Assembly (NCBI GenBank): GCA_028554755.1
Contig: JAPTOF010000015.1
Coordinates: 3,224,001 to 3,288,000, forward strand
Source: Cordia subcordata
Lineage: Eukaryota; Streptophyta; Magnoliopsida; Boraginales; Cordiaceae
DNA length: 64,000 nucleotides
Reading direction: 5' to 3'
Shown: positions 21,289 through 33,989 of the stretch, in pieces
Layout: the number at the start of each line of letters is the position of its first letter
How positions within the stretch are numbered: the stretch's first letter is position 1
Made by a program: the position numbers and the translations under genes
Notes under the pieces: model-generated
Databases searched by the model: none
What the model saw: only the letters and a program-made list of their open reading frames with translations
What the model was told of the DNA's origin: nothing

Positions 21289-22010
21289 CTTTTAGTGAGA
21301 CTCATTAGAGAGTTATGTGCTTTCCTTAGTAGATACTCATAGTTCCTGTGTCAAGGAGTCCTTTGATTCATTCTTAGCCCCGAGCGATATTGGTGAGCTT
21401 GATGAGATCATTGCTCTGATTAACTCTCGCATCTCTCTTTCTGAATTGAATACCTCTTCCATTCTCTCATCTACTCTTAGATCTAGTAAGAGCATTACTA
21501 TATATCCTTCCTTAGTTGAGAGTAGTTCCAAGCTTTCACTGAGTGTGCTTCCTTCTCTTTCGGAGTCCTCATCTGTGCCTATTGTTTCTAATCATATAGA
21601 GGATAATGCTTCATTTTCTCCATGGATTCCGCTAGAGTTTAGGTTAGCTACAAGTGAGTTGAGTTTAAGAGAAGAGATTCGAGTGTTCAACCCACGCATA
21701 GAAAAATGTGTTGTTGCATTATTTGTTACAACCTACCCTGTGAGATGGACATTTTTTTATCCATTTCTTTTATCTAAAGATGCCTAGCATGATTTTGTGT
21801 ACACATTCTTAGGGCATGAGTTTAGATCTTCAAGGCGTCGGATGCGTGGTGTTGATTGCATTTTTCATGGGTTGCATCCATTTGCTTTTTCCTGTGCTAA
21901 TTTGCTTATCTAGTAATACGTGCCCAAGGATTTTATCACCACTGGCCCTAACATTATTGCCTGGCTAGAGGCGTAAAATCCAGCGCTACTAAGAGGTACC
22001 CTAGATATTT
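21289..22010 (+). pseudogene. Ath2 unexplained reading frame downstream of protease
   Basis: Not recognised. The frame at 21317-21787 is Ser/Leu/Glu-rich (LDEIIALINSRISLSELNTS) and continues past a stop as DFVYTFLGHEFRSSRRRMRG, CIFHGLHPFAFSCANLLI and YVPKDFITTGP to about 21960. The last part resembles the C-terminus of the E and D reading frames (H-x-x-H-D/P-F, then C-A-N/S-L-I and FVP-x-N/D-F). It occupies the place of reverse transcriptase and integrase. It may be a leftover polyprotein C-terminus or a protein special to non-autonomous members. Bases 21951-22008 hold the conserved boundary block. Confidence 0.6.
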
Positions 22011-23342
22011 TGATAGTTACAGTTTGATTAATGAGTTCTTTACTTTTGTTTTTCTTAGCACATTTTGTTTTTCATTTCTTTTCTTTTCTTTTCATTTTCA
22101 TTTTCCTCATGTCCATTGCTTTCTATACATAAAGCCTTGTTACTTACACTTGCCATATTGAGCTTTTAATGTTGTGTTTACTGATTTCCTTTGTAGATCT
22201 TTTGAGTTAAGTGGAAATTGGGTACAAAGGAAGTTAATGGACACAATTATCAAAACATGGCATTCGTGGCTTAATGTTACACAAGGTTGTATCTATCCAC
22301 CCTCTACTTGTCCCCTCTTATCTACCCCGTCCCCACTACCCTTACGTGCTTTGTAATGCTTAATTGCTTGTTGTGTGGCCTTACTTTATTTGCTTGAGGA
22401 TAAGCAAAATTTAGGTTTGGGGGTGAGGGGGTTTGGTTTTATTGTTTTATGCCTTGACTAGGGTAGATGTGCATTATGTACTTAAAAAATGGTAAAAATT
22501 CAAATTTTAATGCATGAAGAGTTGTTTATTTCGTCATTGATCATTGTGTTAGCTGTTATGGTTGACTCAGTTGATTGGTAAATATAAGTTGCAATGTAGG
22601 GAATGAATAAAGTGGATTGAAAACCAAGTTTTAGGATGCCCTTGAAAGTTGTGAGGAGTAAAGACCTTGAAGAATGACCCTTATGGCTACCCCATAGCTT
22701 GGTAGGAAAGAGTGTGGAAAAAGGGTTGTTGGTATGCGTGTCTTTTCCTTGATTGGTTCTTTTTGATGTGCCAAAGCCTTTCTTTCCTTTTTGTATGAAT
22801 ACAATACAAAGTATGAAAAATTCAAAAAAAAAATTGAAAAAGGAAAAAAGGTGCAAAAATATCCCAAAAGAATGAAAAAAAAGAGAAAAAAGCCAATAGC
22901 ACCAAAAAGTTTTGTGAATAAGTGCATAAGTGACACAATGTCAACTTAGCACAAGTTATCCTATATATAGATATGTGAATAAGGCCTTTTATAAGCCATT
23001 GTGTATGTATATTCTTCTTGTCTTTGAGGCTTTGTGTATGTTGGGGAGGCCATGTCCATTGAGGGGGCACGAAATATCAATATCTCGAGTGTGTGAGTTA
23101 GAATCTTAGGCTTATGGTGGATTGGCTACTTGGGAAATTCTCACGAGGAACGAGACCCCTTATTAGTAGAGAGAGGATCCAAAGAGATTTGGGGATCTTT
23201 CCACAATAGGAATGCCCCCTTCAGGCTTCTTAGACAAACCTTGATAGCGAGTCAATCCTTAGGCAACCCTTTATATCGACTTTAGGGATAAACTTAGATT
23301 TGGGCTTCCTTGCGGACAAGCAAGGAGAAGGTTTGAGGGTGT
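22011..23342 (+). other. Ath2 3' non-coding region with internal and terminal polypurine tracts
   Basis: Same order as in Ath1: internal polypurine-like tract at 22388-22434 (GAGGATAAGCAA...GGTTTGGGGGTG), A-rich tract at 22806-22902, the GTGACACAATGTCAACTTAG stretch near 22930, and terminal tract GGAGAAGGTTTGAGGGTG just before 23343. The internal-to-terminal distance is about 0.92 kb. No credible gene; minus-strand hydrophobic frames here are shadows of the A-rich tract. Confidence 0.8.
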
Positions 23343-24729
23343 TGATGTGTTGGTTTTGTGTGTGATTTTGCATTGTATTTCTATATTTATTTTGTAGTGT
23401 TTTGTGCTCTATAAGGTGTATTAGTACAACATTTATATCATACTTAAGCATATTAAGCTTTAGGTGTCTACCGGAGCATTGGCTTCAGAGTACCAGTGCA
23501 CCGGTTGACTATTCTGCAAAAAACAGAGAGCAAGTTTCTATTACCGAAATAGAGGCTCATTGGTACTGATGCTCCGGTTAAGTGTTCTGGCAGTCGCACA
23601 AATTAGCTATATAAGCTCGCTTTTGGCCATTTTGAAAGACAATTCAAGTTATATTCTTTCACACCCATCTCCCAAAACCCTAATTCTCTCATCACCCACC
23701 TCACACACACAATCCACATCAATTCCATCCGTAAACAAGCTTGGATTTAAAGATCAAACAAGGATTTGTAGGGTTTAGAGCAAGATTTGTAAAGAGAAAG
23801 CAAGGATAATGAGGGAGCTCCATATTCTTCTCTTTGTTCTTGTCTATATTATGTTAGATTAGCTCTATATTAGGGATGAATGCTATTTTTGTAATGGGTT
23901 AAGAATCTAAATGCATGTTTTGAGATTTTGATGGTTGTATATACATGCTTTGTTCTTACATTCCTATGGCTTGAAATTGAACATGTCAAGGTGTTTGCAT
24001 GTATAATTTGTGCTTAGATGCAAATAGTAGTGGCCACACCTTAGCCTTAATCTATGCTAATGGCATGAACTCTACTTGCAACTACATTTGTGTTCATTAA
24101 TTGTGTTTTTCATGCCTTTAATATAGTAGGTAATCACCTTTAGCGTGAAACATGGCTAAAAGGATACCACTATCACTTGCTTGACCTAGGGGACATAATC
24201 TCTAGTTTGAAACCCAACTAAAAGGTTTACTCCCTATTAGGACATTAATCAACACCAAAGGGACTTAGAACTAGACCCAAAAGCCATAGCTAGCTAGGAC
24301 AAACCTATACTTCTAATTAGGCCTAGTTAGGGATAGGGTTGCACCGATAGTTAGATGTGGTAAGTCTAGTAATCTAAGCCCACCATTAGAGTAATCGAAC
24401 CATCAATAGCATCAAAACAAGGTTAGGAACCCAAATCCATTCCAAAGGAGTAATCACCCCTAAGTTCTCCCAAACCCTTGTAGATCCTCACTTTCATAGC
24501 TCGTTTATACCACTATTTATTTCCCTTATTTTAGGTTTCAATTAGAGCTCCAATCAACCCAAAAACCCTAAAAAGAGTAGGTAGGACCATGCGTAGCTAG
24601 TGTAGGACACTTATTCTCTTAGAGCCACACACATAGATGGCCTCCCTGTAGACACGACCCCACACTTGCACATGCTATACTACCGCGACCCATGAGTTTG
24701 CGGGTAACACTCTTAAAGGTTTATAATCA
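23343..24729 (+). repeat. Ath2 3' LTR
   Basis: 1387 bp, starting TGATGTGTTGG and ending TTTATAATCA before the TSD copy CAATT (24730-24734). The first 130 bp match the 5' remnant, then about 230 bp present at 16030-16255 are missing. A candidate TATA box (TATATAAG) is at 23608-23615. In place of the GTCGAC palindromes it has ACCAGTGCACCGG-like motifs (23490-23580). Confidence 0.88.
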
Positions 24730-24734
24730 CAATT

Positions 24735-26774
24735 CAAGAGAAAAAGACATATGACTAATTGGACTAGTTGCTAATAGGTTAAGATGACTTACATCTCTTT
24801 GTTCTCCGATCATGTTCGACATATGTAGCAGACGACTCTTCATTGCCTTGTCCTGGACGCTTCTTATAAGTATCAAACTTGCTTGGTAGAGCTCATTGCA
24901 ACTCTATAGTTTCTTCTTAGTCTTAAACTCTAGTAGGATTTCTTCATCCATAGTGCTTAGCAACTAATGTGAGTAGTTGAGTTCTCCTTCTCTAATCATC
25001 ATAAGTTTCACAATTTATCCTTTATTGAGCCATGTTGCCTACTTTAGACTCATTAAAATACAAAATTTTGACCCTTAAAATGGTTTTTCCCTTTCAGCAA
25101 CTTTATAGAGTTTCTAATTCCACATTTCATAATTGTCACCCTTTCAAGTCTCAACCATTGTTGAAATTTGTGACAATACTCTTGAAAGCAGTTTATTTTC
25201 TTTACTAAAAAGAATTATTGTTGAGGATCTACTAATCTACATGCAACGCATGATGTTCAACATACATATATTTTCAACACTTAGCAATAATTGACGAAGT
25301 TAATAAATCACTTGCATAACCCGAAGTCAAAAATTCACTAAGTTCTTAATCGCCATCCTAAAGTTGAATGCATGTCAGAATTAACCCAATAAAATACACA
25401 GCTAAGCATTTTTAATCATGCTCCAAACAACTTATTCGTCAAACATGAATTTGATAGTCTTATATGCATAATAGTGTTAAACAAATTAACATTCAAATAA
25501 TTATTGTGTCAAACAAATTAGCATAAAAATATTCATATAACTATGTTAAACAAATTAACACATAACAAGATGTCACATTATCTTAATCGCTTTAGGAGAG
25601 TGAGACTAACCCACATCTCCCTCATGCAGGAAAATAATTTTCCTAATTTTTTAGAATTTATTACAGATAAAAACTAATTTTTTGTATTTTCTAAAAAATT
25701 AAAAATTAGGAATAATTAATAATTAAAATTTCATGCCAACAATTGAGATAATTTAAATTTCTCATGCCACTTTGAAAAGAAAGACATAAATTTCAATTGT
25801 ATTTGGATACTAAATTTATGTGGGAGCAACTGACTCTTATAGTCAATTTTCATTAATTAGGGTCTTAAAAATAAAAAATTGAAAACTAATTTCAATTTAT
25901 TTATTTATATATTTATCTAATTGAAAAATAATTTTAGTTTATTTATTTTTATTAGGCTATAAGCCTTTAAAATAAATTATTAAGCCCATGTTAACTTATA
26001 ATATAGGCCTTGACCCATTTTTGAGAATCCAAAATTTAAGAAACAGGTCACAAGTCCACTTTCTCATAGCCCACCAAAAAAGCTAAAGTCTACTTAAAAA
26101 AAATGCTTGAAATAAGGCTTACGGCATAGTCAAACAATTTGATTGACCACGGTCAACAACTTAAATAGCTTAGCTTTTTTTGGGGAAAAAATTAACAAAA
26201 ACAAATTTTTTTTGAACTGCACATGAGAAAAGATGAGAAGCCCTTGAGTTTGCTCATGGCCGCCACTAAGAAATCTTTTCTTTGTGAAAAGAATTTCAAG
26301 AATCATGATGTCTAGGCAGCCAAAAAAAATTGTGTATCAAGGGTGGCTCAACCGTTCGGGGTCCTCGCAGTCTTATGAAAAATTCTAAAACAATTTTTAG
26401 AAAATTTGCAAAACTATTTTTTAAAATTCCATAACGATCTTCAGAAAATTTCCCAAACTATTTTCATACAAATTCCAAATTTCTAATTTTTGGCCCAATT
26501 GAAAACACATAATTTTAAATTAAATACAATCATGGCAAGAATAAAGTAATACAAGCTAATTAATTGTAGAAATTAATTATTGTATATAATTCAACATACA
26601 ATTAATCCATTATTGAGAGTAGATTCATGATAGCTTTCATGGCAAAATAATACACAATAATCATGCACAGAAAAGAAGAAAACAAATTACAAACAAGATT
26701 CAAATTAGATTCTAAATTTCCATAAAATCAATCGAATCATTCAATAAATTTGATGATCAGAAAACCAGCATGTG
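24735..26774 (-). pseudogene. gag: CopH gag N-terminal part and 5' leader
   Basis: Minus-strand continuation of CopH beyond Ath2. At about 24890-24745 a reading gives LYQASLILIRSVQDKAMKSR and LHMSNMIGEQR, compatible with the helical middle of copia Gag. At about 25170-25090 it reads KGDNYEMWN, resembling the N-terminal NYxxW motif of copia Gag. From about 25250 to 26774 the sequence is very AT-rich, with no coding signal, and would be the leader between PBS and gag. Identification is by position and short motifs only. Confidence 0.55.
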
Positions 26775-26786
26775 GCTTTGATATTA
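26775..26786 (-). other. CopH primer-binding site, initiator tRNA-Met type
   Basis: On the minus strand TAATATCAAAGC, against the usual copia TGGTATCAGAGC: three differences, all G to A. It lies directly after an LTR end reading CCTTCA. This sets the element's strand and the inner edge of its 5' LTR. Confidence 0.75.
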
Positions 26787-26787
26787 A

Positions 26788-27141
26788 TGAAGGAAAATAT
26801 AATTCAATACATAATTGAACATAAAGGTTAAGAGACCTACGTGTTTCTCCATGAATGTGGAAGCAAGATCAAAAGCCAGACTAGAATTACTAATTGGTAC
26901 AGATCCTTATAGCATTTTGAAGAATCCCCAAGTTTCTACAACCTAAATTCCCTTATTTGCTATTGTAGAATTCTTGCAAACTTTTTTTTAGAGTTCTATG
27001 TATATGATATGCAAGGAACTATATATACTTATCAACATTTTCTCAATGTGCCTTAATCCTGATATAATTAAGATTACATAATAGTTACTAAAGTAAGCTA
27101 AAATACCCTTTAGATAGGTAAGCATCCCTTATGGGTGGTGG
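26788..27141 (-). repeat. CopH 5' LTR, outer end cut by Ath3
   Basis: About 354 bp of AT-rich sequence between the CopH PBS and the left edge of Ath3. The inner end is TTCCTTCA on the minus strand. The outer end is not seen: Ath3 begins at 27142, so the LTR is probably truncated here. The partner LTR would lie left of the window. Confidence 0.5.
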
Positions 27142-30100
27142 TGCTATCGTAATTCACAGTCTTAAATTAGCCTGCAAGTACACGAGTCACTTGTAACCCA
27201 GCATGCAAGTAAGGGGTCGTATTCAACAAGGAGGCAAAAATAGAGATGCCTCTAAACTATGTGTCCTAGGAAGCTACTAAAAAGAATCCTAATACACTTA
27301 TCTTTTTGGTTTTTTTGGATTAAGTGGTGCTTAAAATTTAAACTTAATCAAAGGGAAACTAAATCAATGGAATGAAAAGGGAAATGGGAGAAAGAGGTTA
27401 ACTATAATGGAAATAAGGATTAGGGGTGACTTACACTTGATTATAGGGGACTACTATGTGCTTGTTAAGGAACTATTTGATGGATTTGATTTTAAGGTTA
27501 CTTTTGTCTAGAAACCTAATTAGCTACCTTATTATCCTCTAGGCCTCGTTATGAGTCTATTCCTAAGTGAGCTCTACATCGAATATAGCGTGGTCCTTAT
27601 GACCTAGAGTTTTTACGCTAGTTAATTAGACTTCTATGTAATGTTGATTGAGTGTTCCCTAGTGTCTAAACCGTTGGCTGGGTTTAAAGCTAACACCCAG
27701 TCCACCTAAGGTTGATTACGCTAAGCCAAATGCCTATTATCTAGATTTAAAGCTAAAGAGAACACAACTAAGTCCAATCATTATTTGCACACCATCAACC
27801 AATACATCATAATAGAGGGTCAAGATTTTAAGCAAACATCAATATAAGTTCTTAAGCATGGCATTTGTTGAACACATAGACATATCTAACTACTAAACGC
27901 ATAAACATGTTTAGATTACACCATATGAACAATAAGAACCAACATGTATATTATTGAAGCATGCTTTGCTATTAAGGCATATAGACACACATATAGATAT
28001 GTATGAACATATAACCCACACTGTAGATTCTTTATATAAACACATAGACATGCCCAAATAAAAATATGGAAGCATTTAATAGCTAGCAAGTATCAAAATA
28101 GATATGTTATCTCGTTGTGACACGTCATCAAACTCAAAGACATGAATAAAAGAGAGTCATTGGAAACCATAAAAACAAAGCATATGTATGAATCCATCAA
28201 ATATTCCATAAGAAGTACATAATAGATTAACCAATAATACAAGTGTTAATCACCCTCTATGTGTCTACTCAACCATAGAAGAAACTAAGTAGAAAAGGAG
28301 AAATACAATCTTCCTTTCCATTCTTAGCTCCTTCGCTATAAAGCTTGTTACAATCATTGATGTACTTCATTGAGTGTCAGCTCTAAAGACCCGCAAGCGC
28401 ATGGATCGATGCAGTGTAGTATGTGCAAGAACAGGTGTCGAACCACAAGGAGGCTATGTTGTGAGATAGATTCTACGTGTGTGTTCTACAATGTGCCTAA
28501 AAATAAGAAATTTAAACTAGCTATTTTTTGAGATTTTGGATTTTTTAATGGTTGGGAGCTCTAACTAAAACGAATTAAACTAAACTATGAAATTGGAAAA
28601 AGTGGGGGACAAGCTAATCTAGAGAAACTAACAAATGGAAATTGGTTAGGGTGACTTCAACTTATGAATGGGTAATTCTATACTAAATTGCTATGGGATT
28701 AAAGAATGATGGCTTACTTTAGTGATTGCTCTTAACTAGGTTGCCAAATTAGTGTCTTAATTTCCCCCTAAGACTCGGTGTGGGTCCGTCCCTAGGCGGC
28801 TCCTCCTAGAGCTATGGCGTGGTCCTTATGACCTAGGGCCTTAAAAGTGACTAACTAGCTTCCGAAGTGACTTAGAATGAACCTACCCTAGTACCTAAAT
28901 CATTGGTTGAATTTAAAGCCAAGACCTAGTGTCGCTAAGGTCAACTAAACCTATCCTGAAACCTAATAGCTGGATTTAAAGCCAAAGGAGACTCGGCCTA
29001 GGCTAGCCCTAAATTATGCTTCGTCATTCTAAGGTCACAATAGCGGAATTTAACCTATTAACACATTCATACATATTCTAAGCCAAGGTGTTCACGAATA
29101 ATGGACCTATTCGACTACCAAACATCGTCATGCTCAGATTACACCATTAGAAGCAATTAACAATTGACATGTATGCGTTATTGAAATCATATTCACTACT
29201 AGGAATGCAAATATACACATAGACATGAATATAAGCATTACCCAGTTCATAGCATCCACATATAAACACATAGACATGATTATAGCATGGATTAGATGTG
29301 TTTAGTAATAAATAAACTTCAATTTATACAAATGTTACCCATTTAGGCATTTAATCAAACACTTAGACATGAAAGAGAAAATAACCATTTGAACAACAAA
29401 ATCAAACATGTATATATAATCAGCCATTTAATCCCATATCATAAGAGTATATAGCTAACCCATTACATAAGTAAAATCACCCTATACAAATCTACTCAAT
29501 CATAATAAAAGATAGAATGAAAGAGAGTTTATGAAGCTTCCCTTTCATCCTAGCTAATATTGTACAAAGCTCTTGAGCAAACTTGAGTCCAAATGTTGAA
29601 ACCCTCTAAATTCTCTTGCTCCAAGGTGATGAAATATGTGAGAGAGTATGTATGTTGTAGGTGAACACAAGGGTTAAGTGTGTGTGTGTGTGTGTGATGG
29701 GGTGTGTAGAGATCCTATCTAAAATTCCCCCAAAAAGCTCTCTAAAAGATCCCCCTTTTTAGTCTGAAAATTGGGCTTTTATATCGACTTTTTTCACGAT
29801 CTGCCGGTCGACCGATTTCTTCTCTTAGCTCGACCGGCTTTTTGGCGATGCTCTCTAGACTGGCCGGTCGACCAGCTTTGGAGGGGTGGTCGTCCGGCTA
29901 TTTTTGGCACCTCTCTAGAGTGGCCAGTCGACCTAGCCGGTCGACTGGCTCTTTCTTCTTGGTCATCCGACTAGCTTCTTTCCTCCATTCTTTGTCTTTT
30001 TGGCCTCCGATCTTCTCCTTTTGGCTCGTACATCTCCCATCTTTATTACCTATCATCGCCCAATCTCGATCTTAACCCAAAGTTCACCTAAATCATAGAA

Positions 30101-30930
30101 AACAAGCAATTAGTGTAGCAATTTGTCTCTTAAACTCGATATGTACATTTGTTTACGCTTAAGGCTATTCTTATCAAAAGTACTACACCAATGCATCTTT
30201 TTGAGCACTTAATACTTCTTAAATATAGGTAAATTACAATGCAAACACACACACAAACACAACACATCAATCATCAATTCCAAGTGTTTGACTCCCAAAG
30301 AGTGCTTGATTCTAGGTGTAGATAAGTGTGTGTGAGGTAGGTGAGAATGATAGAGGGCTAGGGTTCTAATGGGATGAAGTAGGTATGATGGATTGATGAT
30401 TAGATCAAAAAATGGCTGCAAAATCATGCTTTTATCTCTTTCTAGCGGCACCACTAGTCAACCCAGCCGGTTACATTTCTCTTGCTCAACTGACAACAAA
30501 AAGGTGATCTTTGGCTCTTTTGATTAACCTACCAGTACAGGTGCTTTGCTCAATAGGTAACTTTTCTTAGCTCACTGGTTATACCGGTTGACCTAGCTGG
30601 TCGACCGTTTCTTTCTTTGTGCTCGACCGATTCCTCCAGGGTGCACTATTCTTCATTTCTTCCTCTCTTGATCTTCATTTAACAACCTGTACATCTTTGT
30701 TCTTCATCTTCCATCATCATTCAAGCTCATTTTTCTAACCCATGACTCACCTAAAGCATAAAATCAAGCATTTAATACCACGTTTAACCATAAAACACAA
30801 CTATGTAACTTAGAACTACATATGCACAAATATTATATAAATACTACACTAATGCCATCAAGTAAGCACAAAACACCTCTAAAAACATAAGCAAATGCAA
30901 GAATAAACACACACAAACCAAGACACATCA
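27142..30930 (-). repeat. Ath3 3' LTR, split by S2
   Basis: The minus-strand LTR begins TGATGTGTCTTGG at 30930 and ends near GATAGCA at 27142. Without S2 and one duplication copy it is about 1.87 kb. It contains GTCGAC-centred palindromes (about 30595-30635) and two hairpin copies near 27668-27750, one of them with an A-C mismatch. The left edge is less certain than the right. Confidence 0.78.
28358..30269 (-). mobile_element. Solo LTR S2, minus strand (Ath1-type)
   Basis: 1912 bp flanked by ATCAT at 28353-28357 and 30270-30274. The minus strand starts TGATGTGTTGTG and ends GAAGTACATCA. It is related to the Ath1 LTRs and closest by eye to S3. A palindrome array lies at 29800-29950 (GCCGGTCGACCGA, GGCCGGTCGACCAG), with a minus-strand TATAAAA at 29777-29783 and a TG microsatellite at 29676-29696. 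No coding sequence. Confidence 0.92.
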
Positions 30931-32459
30931 ACACCCCCAAACCTTCTCCTTGCATGTCCCCAGCAAAACCAAACCTAAGTTTATTTGCAAGTTGCTAAAA
31001 AGGGTTGCCAAAAGTATTGGCCTGCTATTTTTATGAGTCTAACGAGTATGAAGGGGTTATTCCTTTTGAAAAAAGGAGTTCTAAGCCTTTTTCTAATCCT
31101 CCTCTCAATTACAAGGGCTCTCATACCTCTTGGGAATTACTAAGCAGTTAGAACCACCACAAACTGACAATTCTAACTCAAGCATCGAGGATGTTGATAC
31201 TTTGTGCCACCATCAACTAACATAGCCTCCCAATATGCACTTAACCTTAAAGATATAAGAAGAAGAAAATACATCACAATGGCTCATATTTGATGTAAGA
31301 GCCTTATTCACAACATATTGAAATAACAAAAGAGAACACTTGTGTCAAATTGACATTATGTCACCTGACACTTATTCAACACACTTTACTTTTGGTTTCA
31401 TATTTTTGTTGCTTTTTCGATTTTTCAACTTTTTTTCCACTTTTCTTTTCATAGTTTTGCATTTTGTCATTTTTTTCATACATAAAATAAATCAAAGAGA
31501 AAAAGAAAAAGAAAAGGCTAAGGCACACTAAAAGAACCAATCAAGGAACGGGCACTCATATCAACAACCTTTAAAATTTCCAGCCAAGTCGTGGGGCAAC
31601 TACAAGGTGCATTCTTAGACGTACTTATTTCCTACAGTTTTCAAAAGGATTCTCTTCAAAGTCCTAGTTCTCCCTCAACTCCATTAACTCCCTATAATAC
31701 TAACTCATCTTCTCCAATCAATTAAGTCAATAAATAAGTGTCAACACTTCAATTTATAAAGAGATAAACAAATCTATATGCACAAAAATTGAAAAATTTT
31801 ATGAAAATAATGCACATCTACCCTATTGACGCATAAAAAGAACACCAAGCTATCATACCTCTAAATCTAAACTTTGCTTATCCTTAAGTAAATAAGATCA
31901 AACCACATAACAAGTAAATAAGCATCTCAAAACATGCAAGAGAGGTGGGGAAGGGTAGAAAAGATAGATACAACGTTGTGTTCTTTGAGGTCCTTAATGT
32001 CAATGGTTAATCAATCATCTACTAACCTAGTTTTTTCCAACAAACCAAAAACATTCACAAAGCACAAGATTAGTAGCATTGCCATGCAAGCTTGCATTGG
32101 CATGTGTAATCAATAGACAAGGTTATACACAAAGAGGAAATGGAATTAGGGATCAACACTTGTAAAACCTAAAAGAAAATAAATGAAAGGAAAACTAAAA
32201 ACAAAAAAACAAAAATACTGAATGTAATCTAGGTTGCCTTCTAGTAGCATTAACCACCACTTTGTTGACCAGGCAATCACTATTCATCATTCTTTATAGA
32301 TGAGGTCCTAAAGTTCAGTAATCTCCACATGAGCCATGCTCAGGTCAAATCCATGCTTCAGGCACTGTCCATTATAGTCATCTCTTGGCCATCCTTCAAA
32401 TCTTTTGTCTTCGGGGCTCTAAAGGGGTATGCTTCAATTACCTCATATGGACTATCTCA
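30931..32459 (-). other. Ath3 3' non-coding region
   Basis: Minus-strand equivalent of the Ath1 3' region. The terminal polypurine tract is at 30931-30953 (minus strand AAGGAGAAGGTTTGGGGGTG). A T-rich stretch on the plus strand (31395-31525) is the A-rich tract. The internal polypurine-like tract is at about 31850-31893 but has lost its G run. The boundary block is at 32224-32281 (minus strand GATTGCCTGGTCAACAAAGT). The spacing of the two tracts is again about 0.93 kb. Nothing else is seen. Confidence 0.75.
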
Positions 32460-33600
32460 TTAAGACTTCAACTTACCTAGAAACAACTTCAAACTAGAAC
32501 TAAACAACCAAATGCTATTAGTAGGGGAGAAAGACTTCTTAAGAATGTGTCTATCACGCATTTTCTTCTTCCTATCCTTATAGAGCTTGGCATTCTCATA
32601 TGCCTCAAATCTAAGCTTTTCCAACTCCACTCGGTCTAACTTTCTCTTTTCAACTGCTCTAGCCAAATCAAAATTTAGGGCTTTAATGGCCCAATATGCT
32701 CTGCGCTCCAATTCAATTGGCAAATGGCAAGCAAGCCTTAACGTTCACTAATCTATATAGAGGTATGCCGATAAGAGTCTTAAATGTTGTATTGTAGGCC
32801 AATAATGAATCACTCAACCTACAAGACCAATCTCTCTTATCCAACCTAACTGTTTCCCTAGAATGGACTTAATCTCCCTATTGGACATTTCAACTTATCC
32901 ATTAGTCTACGAGTAATATGGGGTAGCAATCTTGTGTAACTGAATATCTCTTCAACAAAGACTTAAGTGTCCTATGATGAAAATGTTGACCACTATCACT
33001 AATTAAGACTCGAGGGACCTTAAACCTAGAGAAAATATTCTCTTTAATGAACTTGACCACAAGGTTGTGGTCATTAATACTTGTAGGAATTGCCTTAACT
33101 ATTTAGACATGTAGATTACATCCATTAAGATGCACTAGAACCTAAAGAAAGATGGAAATGGACCCATGAAATTCCTACACATCGAACAACTTATAACATA
33201 GAATAAGGGACAAGGGCATTATGTCTCTCCTAGAAATGGACCCAAACTGCTGACATTTAACACATCTCCTACAAAATTCTTGGGCATCCTTAAGTAGTGT
33301 GGGCCAAAAGAAACCGATCTATAAGACCTTAGCTATTGCCTTTTTACCACTAAAGTGACCTCCACGTCCCTCTCTATGACATATGCTCAATATGCTTTCA
33401 TACTCACTCTTAGGCATACACCGGCAAATCACCTAATTCACACAAACCTTAAAGAGATAAGGGTCCTCCCAAAAAAATGTCTAACCTGTGCTATGAACCT
33501 ATCTCTCTCATTTCTTCCAATGGGAGGGAAACTGTCTTGTGGTAAGATAATTTACTATGTACGCATACCATAATGTGTGGTGAGAAAATGCAAACAGCTA
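32460..33600 (-). pseudogene. pol: Ath3 integrase
   Basis: Minus-strand Athila integrase. The C-terminal part, 32723-32460, reads ALNFDLARAVEKRKLDRVEL, LRFEAYENAKLYKDR and HILKKSFSPTNSIWLF. Core and zinc-module pieces lie upstream (33420-32740): CHREGRGGHFSGKKAIAKVL and RCVKCQQ, then a core with several shifts. Compared with Ath1 the single-copy zinc module shows that the 40-bp duplication there is secondary. Not functional. Confidence 0.85.
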
Positions 33601-33639
33601 CTCATTAGGAATGAAATCATGAAAGGGGGTAGAATCACT

Positions 33640-33960
33640 AAGGAAATTATGCACAAGTCAAGATAAATGCTTCGCAACTTTATTTTCACTACCATTCTTA
33701 TCTCTGATCTCAACATCAAACTTTTGAACAACCAGCATCCATCTAATCAACCTAGGCTTCGAATTATGATGGGATAGAAGATAGCATAAAGTTATGTGAT
33801 CGGAATAGACAATGACTTTTGAACCAAGGATGTAAGGACGGAACTTATCAAGTGCAAACACTACAACAAGAAGCTCCTTCTCAGTAGTGTTATAATTCTT
33901 CTGGGCATCATCTAGAGTCTTGTTAGCGTAGTAAATCACATAAGGCAACCTATCCCTATA
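33640..33960 (-). pseudogene. pol: Ath3 RNase H
   Basis: A 96-residue open stretch on the minus strand (33948-33658): MPYVIYYANKTLDDAQKNYN, EKELLVVVFALDKFRPY, VIVYSDHITLCYLL and KFDVEIRDKNGSENKVAKHL. This is the best preserved domain of the element and keeps the YSDH catalytic Asp that Ath1 has lost. It ends without the downstream part being in frame. Confidence 0.9.
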
Positions 33961-33989
33961 CTAACCTAACACTACTCCCATGGTAAAAT

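Larger units (their letters stand above)
15908..24729 (+). mobile_element. Ath2: Athila-like element lacking reverse transcriptase and integrase
   Basis: Bounded by CAATT at 15903-15907 and 24730-24734. It contains a truncated 5' LTR, gag, protease, the CopF insertion (18603-21283), an unexplained reading frame, the shared 3' non-coding region and a 3' LTR. No reverse transcriptase, RNase H or integrase is present. The PBS is missing because the 5' LTR is fused directly to gag. Without CopF the element is about 6.1 kb. It looks like a non-autonomous relative of Ath1 that later lost its priming site. The nearly complete gag suggests it supplied its own capsid. Confidence 0.88.

Noticed and set aside
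22500..23070. Several minus-strand Phe- and Leu-rich frames in the Ath2 3' region.
   Set aside because: They are the complement of the A-rich tract; translated poly(T) gives Phe.
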